Notes under the pieces: model-generated
Seen by the model: only the letters and a program-made list of their open reading frames with translations
Database searches by the model: none
What the model was told of the DNA's origin: nothing
Program-made: the position numbers and the translations under genes
Shown here: positions 1 through 10,970 of the stretch, one piece after another
Position numbering within the stretch: the stretch's first letter is position 1
How the letters are laid out: each line of letters starts with the position of its first letter
Assembly: GCA_009763385.1 (NCBI GenBank)
Contig: CM019827.1
Coordinates: 117,393,204 to 117,457,203, forward strand
Direction: 5' to 3'
Origin: Coix lacryma-jobi var. lacryma-jobi
Lineage: Eukaryota > Streptophyta > Magnoliopsida > Poales > Poaceae
Length of the DNA stretch: 64,000 nt

Positions 1-538
1 TCCGCGAGGGCAAAGATGCCTTGCTCTACTAGCTACCTACTTGCCTAAGCTTGGCTAAACCCTAAGCTATTAGCTCTCTGGGCTTCTAACTTCCTTGCTT
101 CTCTTGCTTGTGTCTTGGTGTGTGTATGAAGTGATGCCTAAAGGGGGGTATTTATAGCCTTGAGGAGTGAGGGGGGTACTTATAGGGGCAGCCAGCCGAC
201 CTAGGGCAAACCCTAGTGGCGGGCGCCAGCCCTAGGTGGCGGCCTCCACCCCCATCACCGTTGGATGCACCGCCATTGCTTCAACGACATCCAGGAGCTC
301 CAGAGAGGCGGTTGCAAGGTCGGTTGCATGTCCAGATAACCGTCATTAGTCATGATCCACGCCATTCCCTCCTGAGTCGTCCGATGCCACTGACCTAGTG
401 ACCAAGGGCCAAGATTTGGCCTTGGGGAGGTCACACGGATCGGTTAGTTTGAAACCTATTTGACTACATTTCATGCCTTTTTGGTGAATGTTAGGGTAAA
501 ATGTTGATGGTAAAATAGGTGTTTAAGGACCATCAACA
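1..538 (-). repeat. 3' LTR of A1, partial
   Basis: Matches 5566-6267 (the 5' LTR), ending in CAACA at 538 beside the polypurine tract (plus strand AGCTCCCCCAAGC, 539-551). It lacks about 160 bp present in the 5' LTR at roughly 6013-6172, joined at a two-base GT microhomology. A TATA box reads as TATTTATA on the plus strand near 150. Confidence 0.85.
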
Positions 539-2250
539 AGCTCCCCCAAGCTAACCTGTTGCTCGTCCTCGAGCAACAATGCAGTTCAAGCATTAAACAT
601 GAAATAGATAGCAACTTAAGATGTATACAAGCGCATATTGTATAGTGAGAAATAACTTAGCATATATCATTAATCATAGCAATGTGGGGCTTATAGCTTT
701 TCACTTAAAACATGCAAGAGTGAAATAAAGCAGTAGATAGGAAACTTTTATCTTGCTTAGGTTTGACTAGGATTATGTCTGGAGGTTTTTCAAGGTTTTC
801 AAAAGATAACATCTTGCTTAAGTCCTCCAAGATTCACTCAGTCACTCAATGGTGTTTAAATCCTTACTTAGGCCAAAATGTAGCCTCTCCTATTTCTAAA
901 GAATGATATGTGGAGTTATAGGTAGGCTAAGAGTCATGAGCAAATTGCCTGATGTTTATTGCTAAGCTAGACACTCAGATCATAAGGAGCAGCAAATCAT
1001 AAAAATTGATCAAGATGTGCATGTGTGGTTATGTGGAAGTGTATAGAGAGATATTTCATAATCCTTCCTAGTTAATTTCTGGGGTCTAGAGCTAATGATA
1101 ATTCTCTCTCTCTCTTCTTCTTTTTTTTTTTGAATACATAGTGAGTAGACAAAAGATGTGTCCTCACATTTTCTTAGGACATAGTCCTCTTTTGAGCTAC
1201 TTTGCTCACTCTCTTTTTTTTCAGGACATAGTCCTTTCTTGAGCTACTTTGCTCATTTTTCTCTCTCTTTTTTTAGCTCTAGATTTCCCCAGATATCTAT
1301 AGGAAAGGATTTTTGAAATGAGTAGGGACAGGGAGAGAAATGCTTATTCCCAGTGTAGGAATAGCATAAGGCTAGCAATGGGATGTTTGGCAAGGTATTG
1401 CATATCTCCAATGTAGAGAATGAGCAATTTATTTGGTGGTTGCAAACTTCCAAAGTGGAAAGTAGGCAATTTATGGTGGGTGTGTGAATCTTGATCAAAA
1501 GATATGATAAGCTTCTCTACTAAGATCTATGAGGTCTAACAAAGCTCAACACAGACAAAGCTCTTTGTGGTTTTGACTAACAAATATTTGGCTGGTGGTG
1601 GGATGGGATAAAATCTAGGAGGAACTTTTAGCAAGGTTTTCATAATTTTTAAAAGAAATCCTCCAGATTAGGTCCTAATTTCTCCTTAGCAAGTTTAAAG
1701 AATTACTCCATTTCTTACTAACTTTATTCACTAAGCATGATTTCAGTTAAAGCATGTGCAACCCACAAAAGCTACAACTTAGATAAGACCAGTTATTCAA
1801 ACCATAACAATAGCATTTGCATGACATATTTCAAATCTTATTCAGGTTTCTACTTGTTTAAGCAGATTTTATCAATTTTATTCATGGAATGGTTACTTAG
1901 GCAAGCATATAACATTCAAAAGATATAGAATTTAAGAATTGAATCTAAAGTGTAGGCTTGAGACATACCTTATTGGAGTGGGAGTCTCCCCCAAGCAGGC
2001 TTCTTGCTTGGTGAAGGATCTTCTTCTTCTCAGTCGGAGCTCTTGTTCTCATTTTATTAAAAGGGAAACTATCTAATGTTGTGAAAAGGGAAACTATCCT
2101 ATTATGATATTTTATTAATCTACATAAGTTAACATATACCTATGCATATAACTAATGATAACCGGTGATTTTTTTATATGCATGACATATGTTATTTATT
2201 TGAAAAAGGGAAATTTGAAGGGAAATAAAAATTAAAAGTAAATCCATACC
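539..2250 (-). other. Noncoding 3' internal region of A1
   Basis: Between the protease stop and the 3' LTR lies about 1.7 kb with no credible coding frame. It matches 15001-16716 of A2. It holds purine-rich and T-rich tracts, the true polypurine tract next to the LTR, and a second polypurine-like stretch near 1985-2000 (plus strand GTCTCCCCCAAGC). Short open frames here are not conserved in frame between A1 and A2. Confidence 0.75.
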
Positions 2251-4128
2251 TTAGATCCATGGAATTTCATCCTTATCGGGTGGATCTTCTTCCTTGGCTG
2301 CTTCTTCCTTAAGTACTTCATCGGGTTCTTCTTCTTTTGGCACCTCTCCTTTGTTATGTGAATTACACAACTTAGGAGGAGGTGGTTCTTTCTTTCTGCT
2401 CCACCTTGTTCTTGGGTGCCTCTTCTTGGTACGAATGGGTTTTGCTTCCTGCATGTTAGCGACATATGCGGGACCACGGGAAAAGGAGAATATTTCCTTC
2501 CTCCCTCCTAATGTCATTTGAATTTTACCACTTCCCACATATATGCAGGCATCAACAGTGTTCAAGAAGGGTCTACCTAAGATTAGAGGCACATCTTTCC
2601 TATTTCCCATATCTAGTATTATGAAATCAGCAGGAACATATGAACCTCTAATATGAACAGGTAAATCATTAACTATTCCTTCTACATAGCAAGTGGATTG
2701 ATCAGCTAGCACAACATAGGCAGATGTGGATGTCATTGGTGGAAAGAACAAGTTTTCATAGAAATCTTTAGATAAAATGTTCACACTCGATCCTAAATCA
2801 CACATGGCATTTTTAAAGACTTCACCAAAGATTGAGCATCTAATTATGGGACTACCAGGATCACCCTTTTTAACAGTCATGGTTTGATCTTCATAATAGT
2901 TAAAATATTTTATTTCAACCATGTTTGCAGTTTCCATGTCAGGTTTAGCAGGAATTTTGCCAGTTTCAAAAGATGGTATGATAGCAGCAAGTTGAGCTAA
3001 TTGGGTTTCTAACATCTTATTAAAGCTAAGTTGATTTTTCAGAGCAGATGAGAAATCTTCGAATTTAGCATTTATATTCTCAAGGGTTTTATCATTCGAC
3101 ATTAATCTCTTATTCAAGAAATCAGTAGTTCTACCTTGTGAGTAAACTAAATTTTTCAAGAATGAGAAATTATCAGAATTCTGAAAATTAGAGCAGGGGA
3201 ATGAATTGTTACCTTGAGAGTTTGCAGGCTGATTCCATCCTTGATTCTGTTGACGGAAACCGTTGTTGTTGTTGTTGTTGTTGCTGATGAAGTTCAAATC
3301 TTCATGTAGCTCGGGGTAGTAGTTGTCCGGTTTCTCCACAGACTTCACAAGTCATGTAGGATTCCAGAGATTGGACACTCTCTTGTTGGTTCATCTTCTC
3401 ACAGCTGTCCAGCTTCTTTGCCAGCAGGTCCATCTTGGCCACGATCATGTCGGCCTCCTTAAGGGAATGCATACCTCGCTTACGGGGCTGCAGTCTCTCG
3501 TCATTCCATCCTTGGTTTAACACCATCTTCTCTATGAGAGCCTTAGCATCTGCAACATTCACAGAAAAGAATGCACCGCCGGCGGCGGCATCCAAATGGC
3601 TTCTAGAGAGTGGGGTTAGGCCATGGTAGAAGTTCTGGATCAATAGCCAGTCCTCCATACCAAGGTGCGGACAAGCAGCGACATACTCTTGCAACCTCTC
3701 CCAAGCCTCGAGAATAGATTCCTCGGCTTGTTGCGTAAAGCTGGAGATTTTGTTGCAAGAGCATTCGTCTTGCCCATCGGAAAGAATTTGGCGAGAAAAG
3801 CATTGGAATATTTGTCCCATGTGTCTACAGCGTTGCGACTGGTATAGAACCATTGCTTCGCTTTTCCTAGCAAAGAGAAAGGAAAGAGACGAAGACAGAT
3901 GGCTTCTTGGGTTATCCCCTTAATGGTGAAGGTGCCGCAAATCTCCAAGAATTGTTGGAGGTGAGCATTGGCATCCTCATGGGCTTTGCCACAGAACGGG
4001 CTAGCTTGGACCCTCATGATCAGAGCCGGTTTCAACTCAAAATTGAGGTTGGCATCGATCACGTCTGGTCCTGTCGCTACATTGGCAGCAGAAGGAGCAG
4101 AAAACTCACGAATGGTCTTATTGGCCAT
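2251..4128 (-). pseudogene. gag: Broken gag-protease gene of A1
   Basis: The start is the ATG complementary to 4126-4128 (protein begins MANKTIREF). The protein would be a capsid-type Gag with a zinc knuckle followed by a retroviral-type aspartic protease that matures the particle. Frame is lost near 3762 (after GKTNAL) and again near 3325. At the second break the knuckle starts as CEVCGETG but its His and last Cys are gone. The third frame carries the protease, with DLGSSVN as active-site motif and LGRPFL near the flap end, then an acidic Glu/Lys-rich tail. Compared with A2, which has nonsense codons but no frameshift, this copy is more damaged. No polymerase follows. Confidence 0.8.
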
Positions 4129-4289
4129 CGTGAAGATAGAACGAGATAAGAAAGAAAGAAGATGAAGAAGATGAAGGAAAAAAATAAGAAGGACTAAGGA
4201 AAGAAAGAATGGGGTAAGATGGGATTCGCTAAGCGGGAGCTTAAGCGAAGATAAATTCGACACGGACTCAACCGATACACCGATTGCCT

Positions 4290-4307
4290 TCCCCGGCAAC
4301 GGCGCCA
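4290..4307 (-). promoter_or_regulatory. Primer-binding site of A1 (tRNA-Asp)
   Basis: The minus strand reads TGGCGCCGTTGCCGGGGA, an exact complement to the 3' end of plant tRNA-Asp as I know it. It lies 8 bases inside the LTR end at 4316. Degenerate copies of the same site lie within the LTR at 4360-4376 and 4433-4449. Confidence 0.85.
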
Positions 4308-4315
4308 GAAATGCT

Positions 4316-6267
4316 TGTTGGTAGTTCTTAGCTTCACTAAAGATAGAGCTAGGCAACTATCCCCGGTAACGGCCCAGAAATGCTTGTTGACACTAGCTAA
4401 CGTCGTTACTAGGAGTAGACTATGGAATCTATTCCCGGCAACGGTGTCAGTAGAGCTTATAGCAAGTCCGGTCACAATACCTAAAGGAATGAAGCTAAAG
4501 CAGCTATCTACTAATGCCAAGCGGGGTTGTCAATCCCGACACTAGTAGGAGCTAACTAGAGAGATTGCAATCTACCAGGAGGAGATTCTGTAAGCGCACA
4601 GAACTATCGTAGTAGCACTTCGCCTGGGAGTACCAGGTGTCGATTTATTTGATCCCAAGGGAAGGCTAGGGTGGTGTATGAGTCGAGTCAAGGAGGGGAT
4701 GAGAGTCGAAGAAAAGAGAAAAGGGAAAAGGAGAGAAGGGAAGAGAGGGGATGAAAGGCTAGAAAGAATATATGGGTGGATAGGTAAGGATGAAATGGAT
4801 GGCTAAGGTAAGGTGGATGGATAGGTAGATAAAGGGGTAACTAAGGGTAACTAAAGATAACTAACTAGTAACTATTAACTACTCCTAGATGACCACGAAG
4901 CAAGATAACTACGAAGCAAGATAGCTACGAAGCAAGACAGGCAAATGTCAATAAAGCAACTAAGTTAAGTAAAGTTTTATTCCTATCTTGTCAAGCATCG
5001 AGGCGTACTAGCCTTTACCATTGACTTAGGTTGAACGCTAGCACAACGAGCCTTACTGTTAAACTGGGCCAACTACGTGGTGGAATTCAAGGCGCGCAGG
5101 GCTGTCACCACCTGCTTGCTACCACAGCTATCCGGGGGTCCAGCCGTATCTGAAGGTAAGTCTATAACTAAGCACCACGCTTAACTATATTCTAACTATC
5201 TCTACCCTAGCTTTGAATAGAGACACCCTTGCGGACGTCAGAGCAAATACTTGACTTAATAAGATAAACACTAAACTAACTAAGCAACCTATTGGCAAAG
5301 ATCAAACACTAAGCTCACTAGAGATTAACTACTATGGCTAAGTGAATTGAGCTGTAGGATAGCTAGGCACTCAAGCAATCTATCAAGTATACCACTCAAT
5401 ACTGATAAGTAGAATGAAGTAATACTTGAAATGATGAACTAGAATATAGTAAAGTGCTTGAGTAACAAGAGCAAAACCTGAACTGTAGATGAAGGAAGAC
5501 TCTTTCCAGCTCCAGGACCGATCACTCGCACCCCTCTACTCTTGAGCTAAGCCTTGAGCAGCGCTTCCGCGAGGGCAAAGATGCCTTGCTCTACTAGCTA
5601 CCTACTTGCCTAAGCTTGGCTAAACCCTAAGCTATTAGCTCTCTGGGCTTCTAACTTCCTTGCTTCTCTTGCTTGTGTCTTGGTGTGTGTATGAAGTGAT
5701 GCCTCAAGGGGGGTATTTATAGCCTTGAGGAGTGAGGGGGGTACTTATAGGGGGCAGCCAGCCGACCTAGGGCAAACCCTAGTGGCGGGCGCCAGCCCTA
5801 GGTGGCGGCCACCACCCGCATCACCGTTGGATGCACTGCCATTGCTTCAACGACATCCAGGAGCTCCAGAGAGGCGGTTGCAAGGTTGGTTGCTTGTCCA
5901 GATAACCGTCAGTGGTCATGATCCACGCCATTCCCTCCTGAGCCGTCCTATGCCACTGACCTAGTGACCAAGGGCCAAGATTTGGCCTTGGGGAGGTCAC
6001 ACGGATCGGTGACGTGGTAGGGGGTGGACTTGGGCCAACCCAAGTGGCGGGCGCCACCCCCCTTAGGCCCAATTGGGCCCTGCTGAGTGGGCTTGGCCTT
6101 TGGTGGTTCAAATATCCAAATTTGGTTCAAATCATGCATTCAAATACAAATCTATGGACATGTGGAATTCAGTTAGTTTGAAACCTATTTGACTACATTT
6201 GATGCCTTTTTGGTGAATGTTAGGGTAAAATGTTGATGGTAAAATAGGTGTTTAAGGACCATCAACA
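4316..6267 (-). repeat. 5' LTR of A1
   Basis: 1952 bp with TG...CA ends (TGTTG/CAACA on both ends). Matches the A2 LTRs in inverse orientation. Contains a TATA-like box (plus strand GTATTTATAGCC near 5712). The 160-bp segment around 6013-6172 missing from the 3' LTR is present here and in A2. Confidence 0.85.
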
Positions 6268-8202
6268 GCTGCTACTCGAATGTCTCCATGAGAGTCTTTG
6301 TCTTGTAATGTCACAACTGAGACTTGTCCTCTCAACAGTGTCTAGATGATGGAGGAGATCTTATCGGTTGTTCTTCTTGATTTGGTGCTCAGGTACTATC
6401 TCTCCATCTTCTAACTCTTGTGGTGCAGTGGCTTCATCCTTCATGATGCCCTCCTCAATTCTTGGCAGTTGGTTCTCCCTTCGACGTCTTCTCTTGGTTC
6501 TCTTTGGCTGCTCATAAGTGATGTAGTTGTTGAAGAATCAGCAAAAGATCCAAAAGTTGACTTCTCCAGGTCCGGCAAAGATGATAACATTGATGGTGTT
6601 CAAGAATGATCTTCCAAGAATGAGTGGTGGATCATATTCTTCTTCTCGACTGGTATAGCATCTAGTGGATTGTATTGATCAAAGTGGTGGGTAGGAGATC
6701 AATATGTTTGAAGTTGGGTTTCTCCTTCCTCCCTTTGATTGTCAAACACATCTAGACAACGAAATTGTCTCTCCCAGGCTGGCTTGTGATGTAGATGGAC
6801 TCCCAACAACATGTTTATGTGTTTGACTTGTAGATCTTGCTATTGTTGTAGTGGTACCATCTTGTCTCCCAAGCTAGCTCTTGATTAGAAAAGAGGATAA
6901 CTTCCCACTTCTTGTCTTGATGTCTTGGACAATGATGATGGCAGGCATATGTTGTCTCATTTGAGGTAAGTTGCATCATGTTTGTCATCAGCGCCTAAGC
7001 AAAACTCAAAGCTAGGCTAGCACTATTTGTGATCTGAGATTAGGTTTGTGTGTCTATGGTTTGGGTTTTGGATCTTCAATGTTCAGACCAAACCATGGAT
7101 GAAGAAAATCTCTCTCCTGCGTAATGTTAGTGGACATATACCCGAAGGATTGCAAGAATTTGAAACATGGGTTCTTATCCATAACTTATGTATTTTGCAT
7201 CAATGCTAATAAAATATGTTTTTAGGATTACTTTAGCATAGACTAGTATTTCATGTGTTGGCTGCACTTTAACATGATTCAAGGCAAAATATAACTTGTA
7301 GTAGAAGACAAAACAAAATAAACTTTGATACTCACAGTTCTTTCATCCATGATGAATGAGCTGAGTCTCCATTGTGCAAAGTTGTTGAAGTTCATGTGTC
7401 TCTTCATCTCCAGCGTGAGTTCATCTCCGGACTTTCCCAAATTGATATTGAAAGTTTCCCTGCAGGGGTTAGTCCAACAAAATATCCAACATCCACTATA
7501 GCATACTATCGGCTCAGAAACCAACTTAGACACCACGTCTAATTTGATTTAAGAGGGCATTCTAACCTAAGCATGCTTAAATTAAAAGGCCTTTGAAAGC
7601 AAGATCACCCACTCCTAAACTAGGCACCACGCTTCATTTAAGAGATGTATGAAAGTACTTCAAACCTAAATATATACTATAGTAAAAAAAGGTAACATGA
7701 AGGCATTATAGAGATTTACTCAGATGAAAGAGCATGATGAGCATATCTTAAAGGTAGGGACAACCAACATAGCAACATGGCAAGAGATGTTCTTAGAAAG
7801 TCTATTCCCCAAGCTTGGATTTTGCACAAATCAATATTGGATGAATGTAATTCAATGTTGCATGATGATTGGTTGGACATACCTTGTGTTTGTTGTTCCT
7901 TCGTTCTTTTCTGCTCCAGACCTAGAAAGGTTAGTGACAAAATACCTGAAGGAATATTTTCATAATTATATTTCTATGCTCATTACAACGGAAAGGTAGG
8001 CATAGCTAATAACCAGGTATTATGATGGGGTATAAGGATTCTACTGGTTATAGCTTGCTCATGGGGTAGTGATAGAAAAGAGTGGAATTCAAAAATAACA
8101 TTCATAAGAATGAAAACAAAAATAATGAAAAGACTGGGATAAAAAAGGAAAAGATAAAAGTATAATTACAAGGTTAGACTAAGACTTAAGATGATCTACC
8201 GT
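6268..8202 (-). other. Decayed internal region of B1
   Basis: Apart from the protease remnant near 6538-6654 I see no intact frame. The stretch 7700-8202 is also found, in the other orientation, at 54287-54790 in B2, so it is element sequence. The short open frames shared by the two copies drift in both frame and ends, which argues against coding. Confidence 0.55.
6538..6654 (-). pseudogene. Protease C-terminal remnant of B1
   Basis: The minus strand translates to REEEYDPPLILGRSFLNT followed by INVIIFAGPG and a stop at 6538-6540. This parallels VPLILGRPFLNT in the protease of A1 and A2, so it is the end of an Athila-type aspartic protease. The DLG active-site part was not found upstream in a clean frame. 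Confidence 0.5.
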
Positions 8203-8292
8203 TCCTCGGCAACGGCGCCAGAAATACTTGTTGACACTTACTAACGTTGCTACCAAGAGTAGAGATAAACTCTATCCCCGGCAACGGCGCCA
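8203..8292 (-). promoter_or_regulatory. Two tandem tRNA-Asp primer-site copies of B1
   Basis: On the plus strand TCCCCGGCAACGGCGCCA occupies 8275-8292, 8 bases from the LTR end. TCCTCGGCAACGGCGCCA occupies 8203-8220. Both are preceded (minus strand) by a CAACAAG(C/T)ATTTCT string like that at the LTR end. Which one primes, and hence exactly where the LTR ends, cannot be settled without the second LTR. Confidence 0.7.
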
Positions 8293-8300
8293 GAAATGCT

Positions 8301-9502
8301 TGTTGGTATAAATTAACGCACACTCTACTTTATCCGCAAGCGCACAGATAACATCTACCGATGTAGCACTTCGATGAGTAACCCAGTTTTAATATCGAAC
8401 CCAAAGGAACGGAAAGTGTTAAGTCTCAAAGTCTAACCCCTAAGTAGCTAACAAGGACGGAGAATCTAGAAGCATAAAGGGGATCACTAAGGTTGTCTAA
8501 TTCCAATTTAAGATTGATATGTTTATATTATTCTTAGTGGGGAAGTTGCCATAAAAGGTCACAAACAGAGTATGAGTCTTTATGCAAATGTATACTCCTA
8601 CCGAGCCTACACACAGGTAAGTGGACTATAGAAGAATCAACAAGGCTATAAGAGTCACCCTTGCGAACAACCACTACTACCGGTGTTATAGGAGGCATTT
8701 ATGAGCTATCAAGTCTAAGCACCACGCTTACACTGTCCAACAACTCTAACTCTCGAATGACTAGAAGTAAAGTACTCAAAAGAGAGTCACAAACCTTAAG
8801 AATAATAAGAACAATAACTCAAACTTAAATATAGACGTTGATTATCAAAACAATCGCTGAAGCAAGTTGAAGATAAACTTGAATCCGCAGGTACAAGATG
8901 AAGAAGTTGATCCGACAGGCCGGAGCTCCTTCTTGATCTCTTCCTCTCTCTCTTCTAGTTCTAATATAAGACTAGGTTCTAGACCTAAACTAGAGGGGTA
9001 ACTAGTCTTCTACTTGATAGCTGGCTCTTGATTACAACTAGATGAACTAGATCTAATTCTAGATGAACTAGAAGAGATTCATGTAGAGGGACCTCTACTT
9101 CTAATTGAAACCCTAGTTTATGATGTGGAGATGAATAATGAAGATGGAGATGCCTGGAGAGGGGGGTCTGGGTCTGGTTTTATAGCCCAAGGTGGATTAG
9201 GGGGCAAGGAATCGCCATGTCATCGATCCGCGTCACGTTTATCGCCCACCGTTGGATCAAACCGACTTCAGGGACGATTGAGATGCATCCTAGGAGGCGG
9301 TGGAAGAAGGTTCCAGAAGGTGGAGGCGAAACGGCCTCCGTGGCCGTCCGGTCGGTCTGGCCCAGTGGGCCCACGTGGTGGGCCGCCTCGTGGTGTCTTC
9401 TGGTGTCTTCTAGATCCTTCTTTTGCAGATTTCGTTGCGAAATTAATATCTTTTCATCCGGGACTCCGAATATAGCAAATGTAAAGTGTAGGCTTTGAGA
9501 CA
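8301..9502 (-). repeat. 5' LTR of B1
   Basis: About 1.2 kb, minus strand from TGTCTCAAAGCC to ACCAACA. A TATA box (plus strand GGTTTTATAGCCC near 9176-9188) sits upstream of a likely transcript start. The B2 LTR aligns over most of its length. The outer end at 9502 is inferred from the change to copia homology. Confidence 0.65.
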
Positions 9503-9505
9503 TAC

Positions 9506-10182
9506 CTATAGGGTGGCATTCTGGTGGAGGTGGAACTAGGGTCCAGACTTGGTTTCGCTAAAAGTTCTCTAACTCCTCATGCATGGCATTAACCCAATTA
9601 GGATCAGAAAGAGCGTGTCCAACATCTTTGGGCTCAAAAGAAGCAACGAATGCAGAATGAGAAAAGTGTGAGATCTCATACGCTCGCGACCGCGTGACTC
9701 GCTGGTCGATGCCGCCGATCATCTGATCCGGAGGGTGGATCTGCTGGACGGTTCGAGGCGCCTGCCTCGCTGAAATTGCCTCCCCCTCGCCAGATGCTAT
9801 CGCTCCCTCAGGTGCGGCTGGTGCTCGCTGGAGAGGTGGCTCTAGAGGACCCCAAGTAGTCGAAGTAGTGGGATCGGGTCCTCGAGCTGATGTAGTCATC
9901 GCAGGGTCGACAGGGGCAGCCAATGGAGTTGGCTCGGGATCACCCAATCGGCATTCTCTTGCTCCTCGTCCACAAAGATCGTCTCTCCAAGCTCCTGTTC
10001 TCCTGCAACATCAAAAGCAGAAGAAACACAAGGCATAGTCTCGTCGAATGTGACCTCGAAGGTCTCCATTATCCAGTTAGTCTCAAGGTTAAGAACACGA
10101 TAAGCACGAGAATGCAAAGAATAACCAAGAAACACACCATCAGTAGAGCGAGATTCAAATTTGTCCAAATTGCCTTGCTTCA
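9506..10182 (-). pseudogene. pol: Copia integrase C-terminal / linker fragment of C3
   Basis: Translation in two minus frames matches C1 pol: KQGNLDKFESRSTDGVFLG and following, then, after a frameshift near 9930, DQMIGGIDQRVTRSR through HALSDPNWVNAMHEELENF. A stop after ELENF is followed by VPPPPECHPIG up to the B1 junction. This covers the end of integrase, the acidic linker and the first residues of reverse transcriptase. The catalytic D,D,E of integrase and all RT motifs are absent. The fragment begins exactly at the LTR end (10183). Confidence 0.75.
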
Positions 10183-10970
10183 TGAAGGACTGGATTGGCG
10201 ACCAGAGGGGGGGGGGTGAATGGGAGCCTCAAATTTCTTCTCGAGAAATAGATGGCCCTTGTTCTAGAAAATCACCCCAAAAGCAAAGACTCAAAACAAA
10301 CGGTGAGTTCACGACCTACGAATAGGTGGATACCCTCGGAGATGTCCTAGTGGTACAACGGAACTATCGGAGAAACACCAAAACCAAGTGCCAAAGCCAA
10401 GAACCAAAACTGTGAAGTCTGCAGGTTCATGGACTGTCCGGGGTCAGGGTCCTGGACTGTCCGCAGTAGAAGGCCGGACTGTCCGCGCCTGAGTGCCGGA
10501 CTGTCCGCCGACAAAACTGCAAAAACCAAACAGTTCTGTAAGTCTGCTGGACAGGTCCCGGACTGTCCGCGGGTTTGTACCGCGGACTGTCCGCCGTTCA
10601 CTTGATAGTGAACAGTCAGGGGGCTGCGCCTGACTGACCTGAATAAAACCCGATCCCTGGACTGTCTTCCACTGGAGGCGCGGACTGTCCGCGACCACAT
10701 AGAAAGCACAAAAACTGCACGGCTCAAACACAAAATCGAATCAACCTTCACCAAATCGAAAGGGGCTTCGATCAAACTCCTCCCAAGTGTTCCTTTACGT
10801 ATTGGGGGTGCTAATCCTAAGAAATCATCGCACCAAACCAAGTCAATCGTGAGACATCCGAAGGACACCGGAAAAGGGGAGAGAACGAAGAACGAGCATA
10901 ATTTCAGCCCGATCAATGGATTCGTGAGGTTCGAGGAGAAATTCTTCGGTGGAAAGAAGGAGCTCACGAC
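10183..10970 (-). repeat. C3 LTR, 3' part
   Basis: Minus strand ends CCTCTGGTCGCC...GTCCTTCA like the C1 and C2 LTRs. At 10430-10690 it holds about eight copies of GGACTGTCC, the same short motif as the C2 LTR but different from that of C1. The last five bases ACGAC (10966-10970) are the TSD of A2. Confidence 0.8.
10966..10970. repeat. TSD of A2, left copy
   Basis: ACGAC here and at 18692-18696 flanks TGTTG...CAACA exactly. Confidence 0.9.

Larger units (their letters stand above)
1..6267 (-). mobile_element. Athila-like gag-protease LTR retrotransposon A1 (left end outside window)
   Basis: The element reads right to left: 5' LTR 4316-6267, primer-binding site 4290-4307, gag-protease remnant 4128-2251, noncoding 3' part 2250-539, then 3' LTR from 538 past the window start. 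Its LTR, gag and protease match copy A2 (10971-18691) nearly base for base. Only gag and protease are present; reverse transcriptase, RNase H and integrase are absent, so it is non-autonomous. The Athila/Tat assignment rests on the tRNA-Asp primer site and the gag sequence style and is an inference. It interrupts element B1, whose internal region resumes at 6268. The TSD cannot be checked because the left end is missing. Confidence 0.85.
6268..9502 (-). mobile_element. Older Athila-like element B1, partial
   Basis: 5' LTR 8301-9502, two primer-site-like sequences, then about 2 kb of decayed internal sequence interrupted by A1 at 6267/6268. Its LTR is related to the one at 52905-54178 (B2). 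The element abuts copia C3 at 9503. The 3' LTR would lie left of the window. Confidence 0.7.

Noticed and set aside
4290..4307. tRNA gene
   Set aside because: Only the 18 bases complementary to the tRNA-Asp 3' end are present; it is a primer-binding site.
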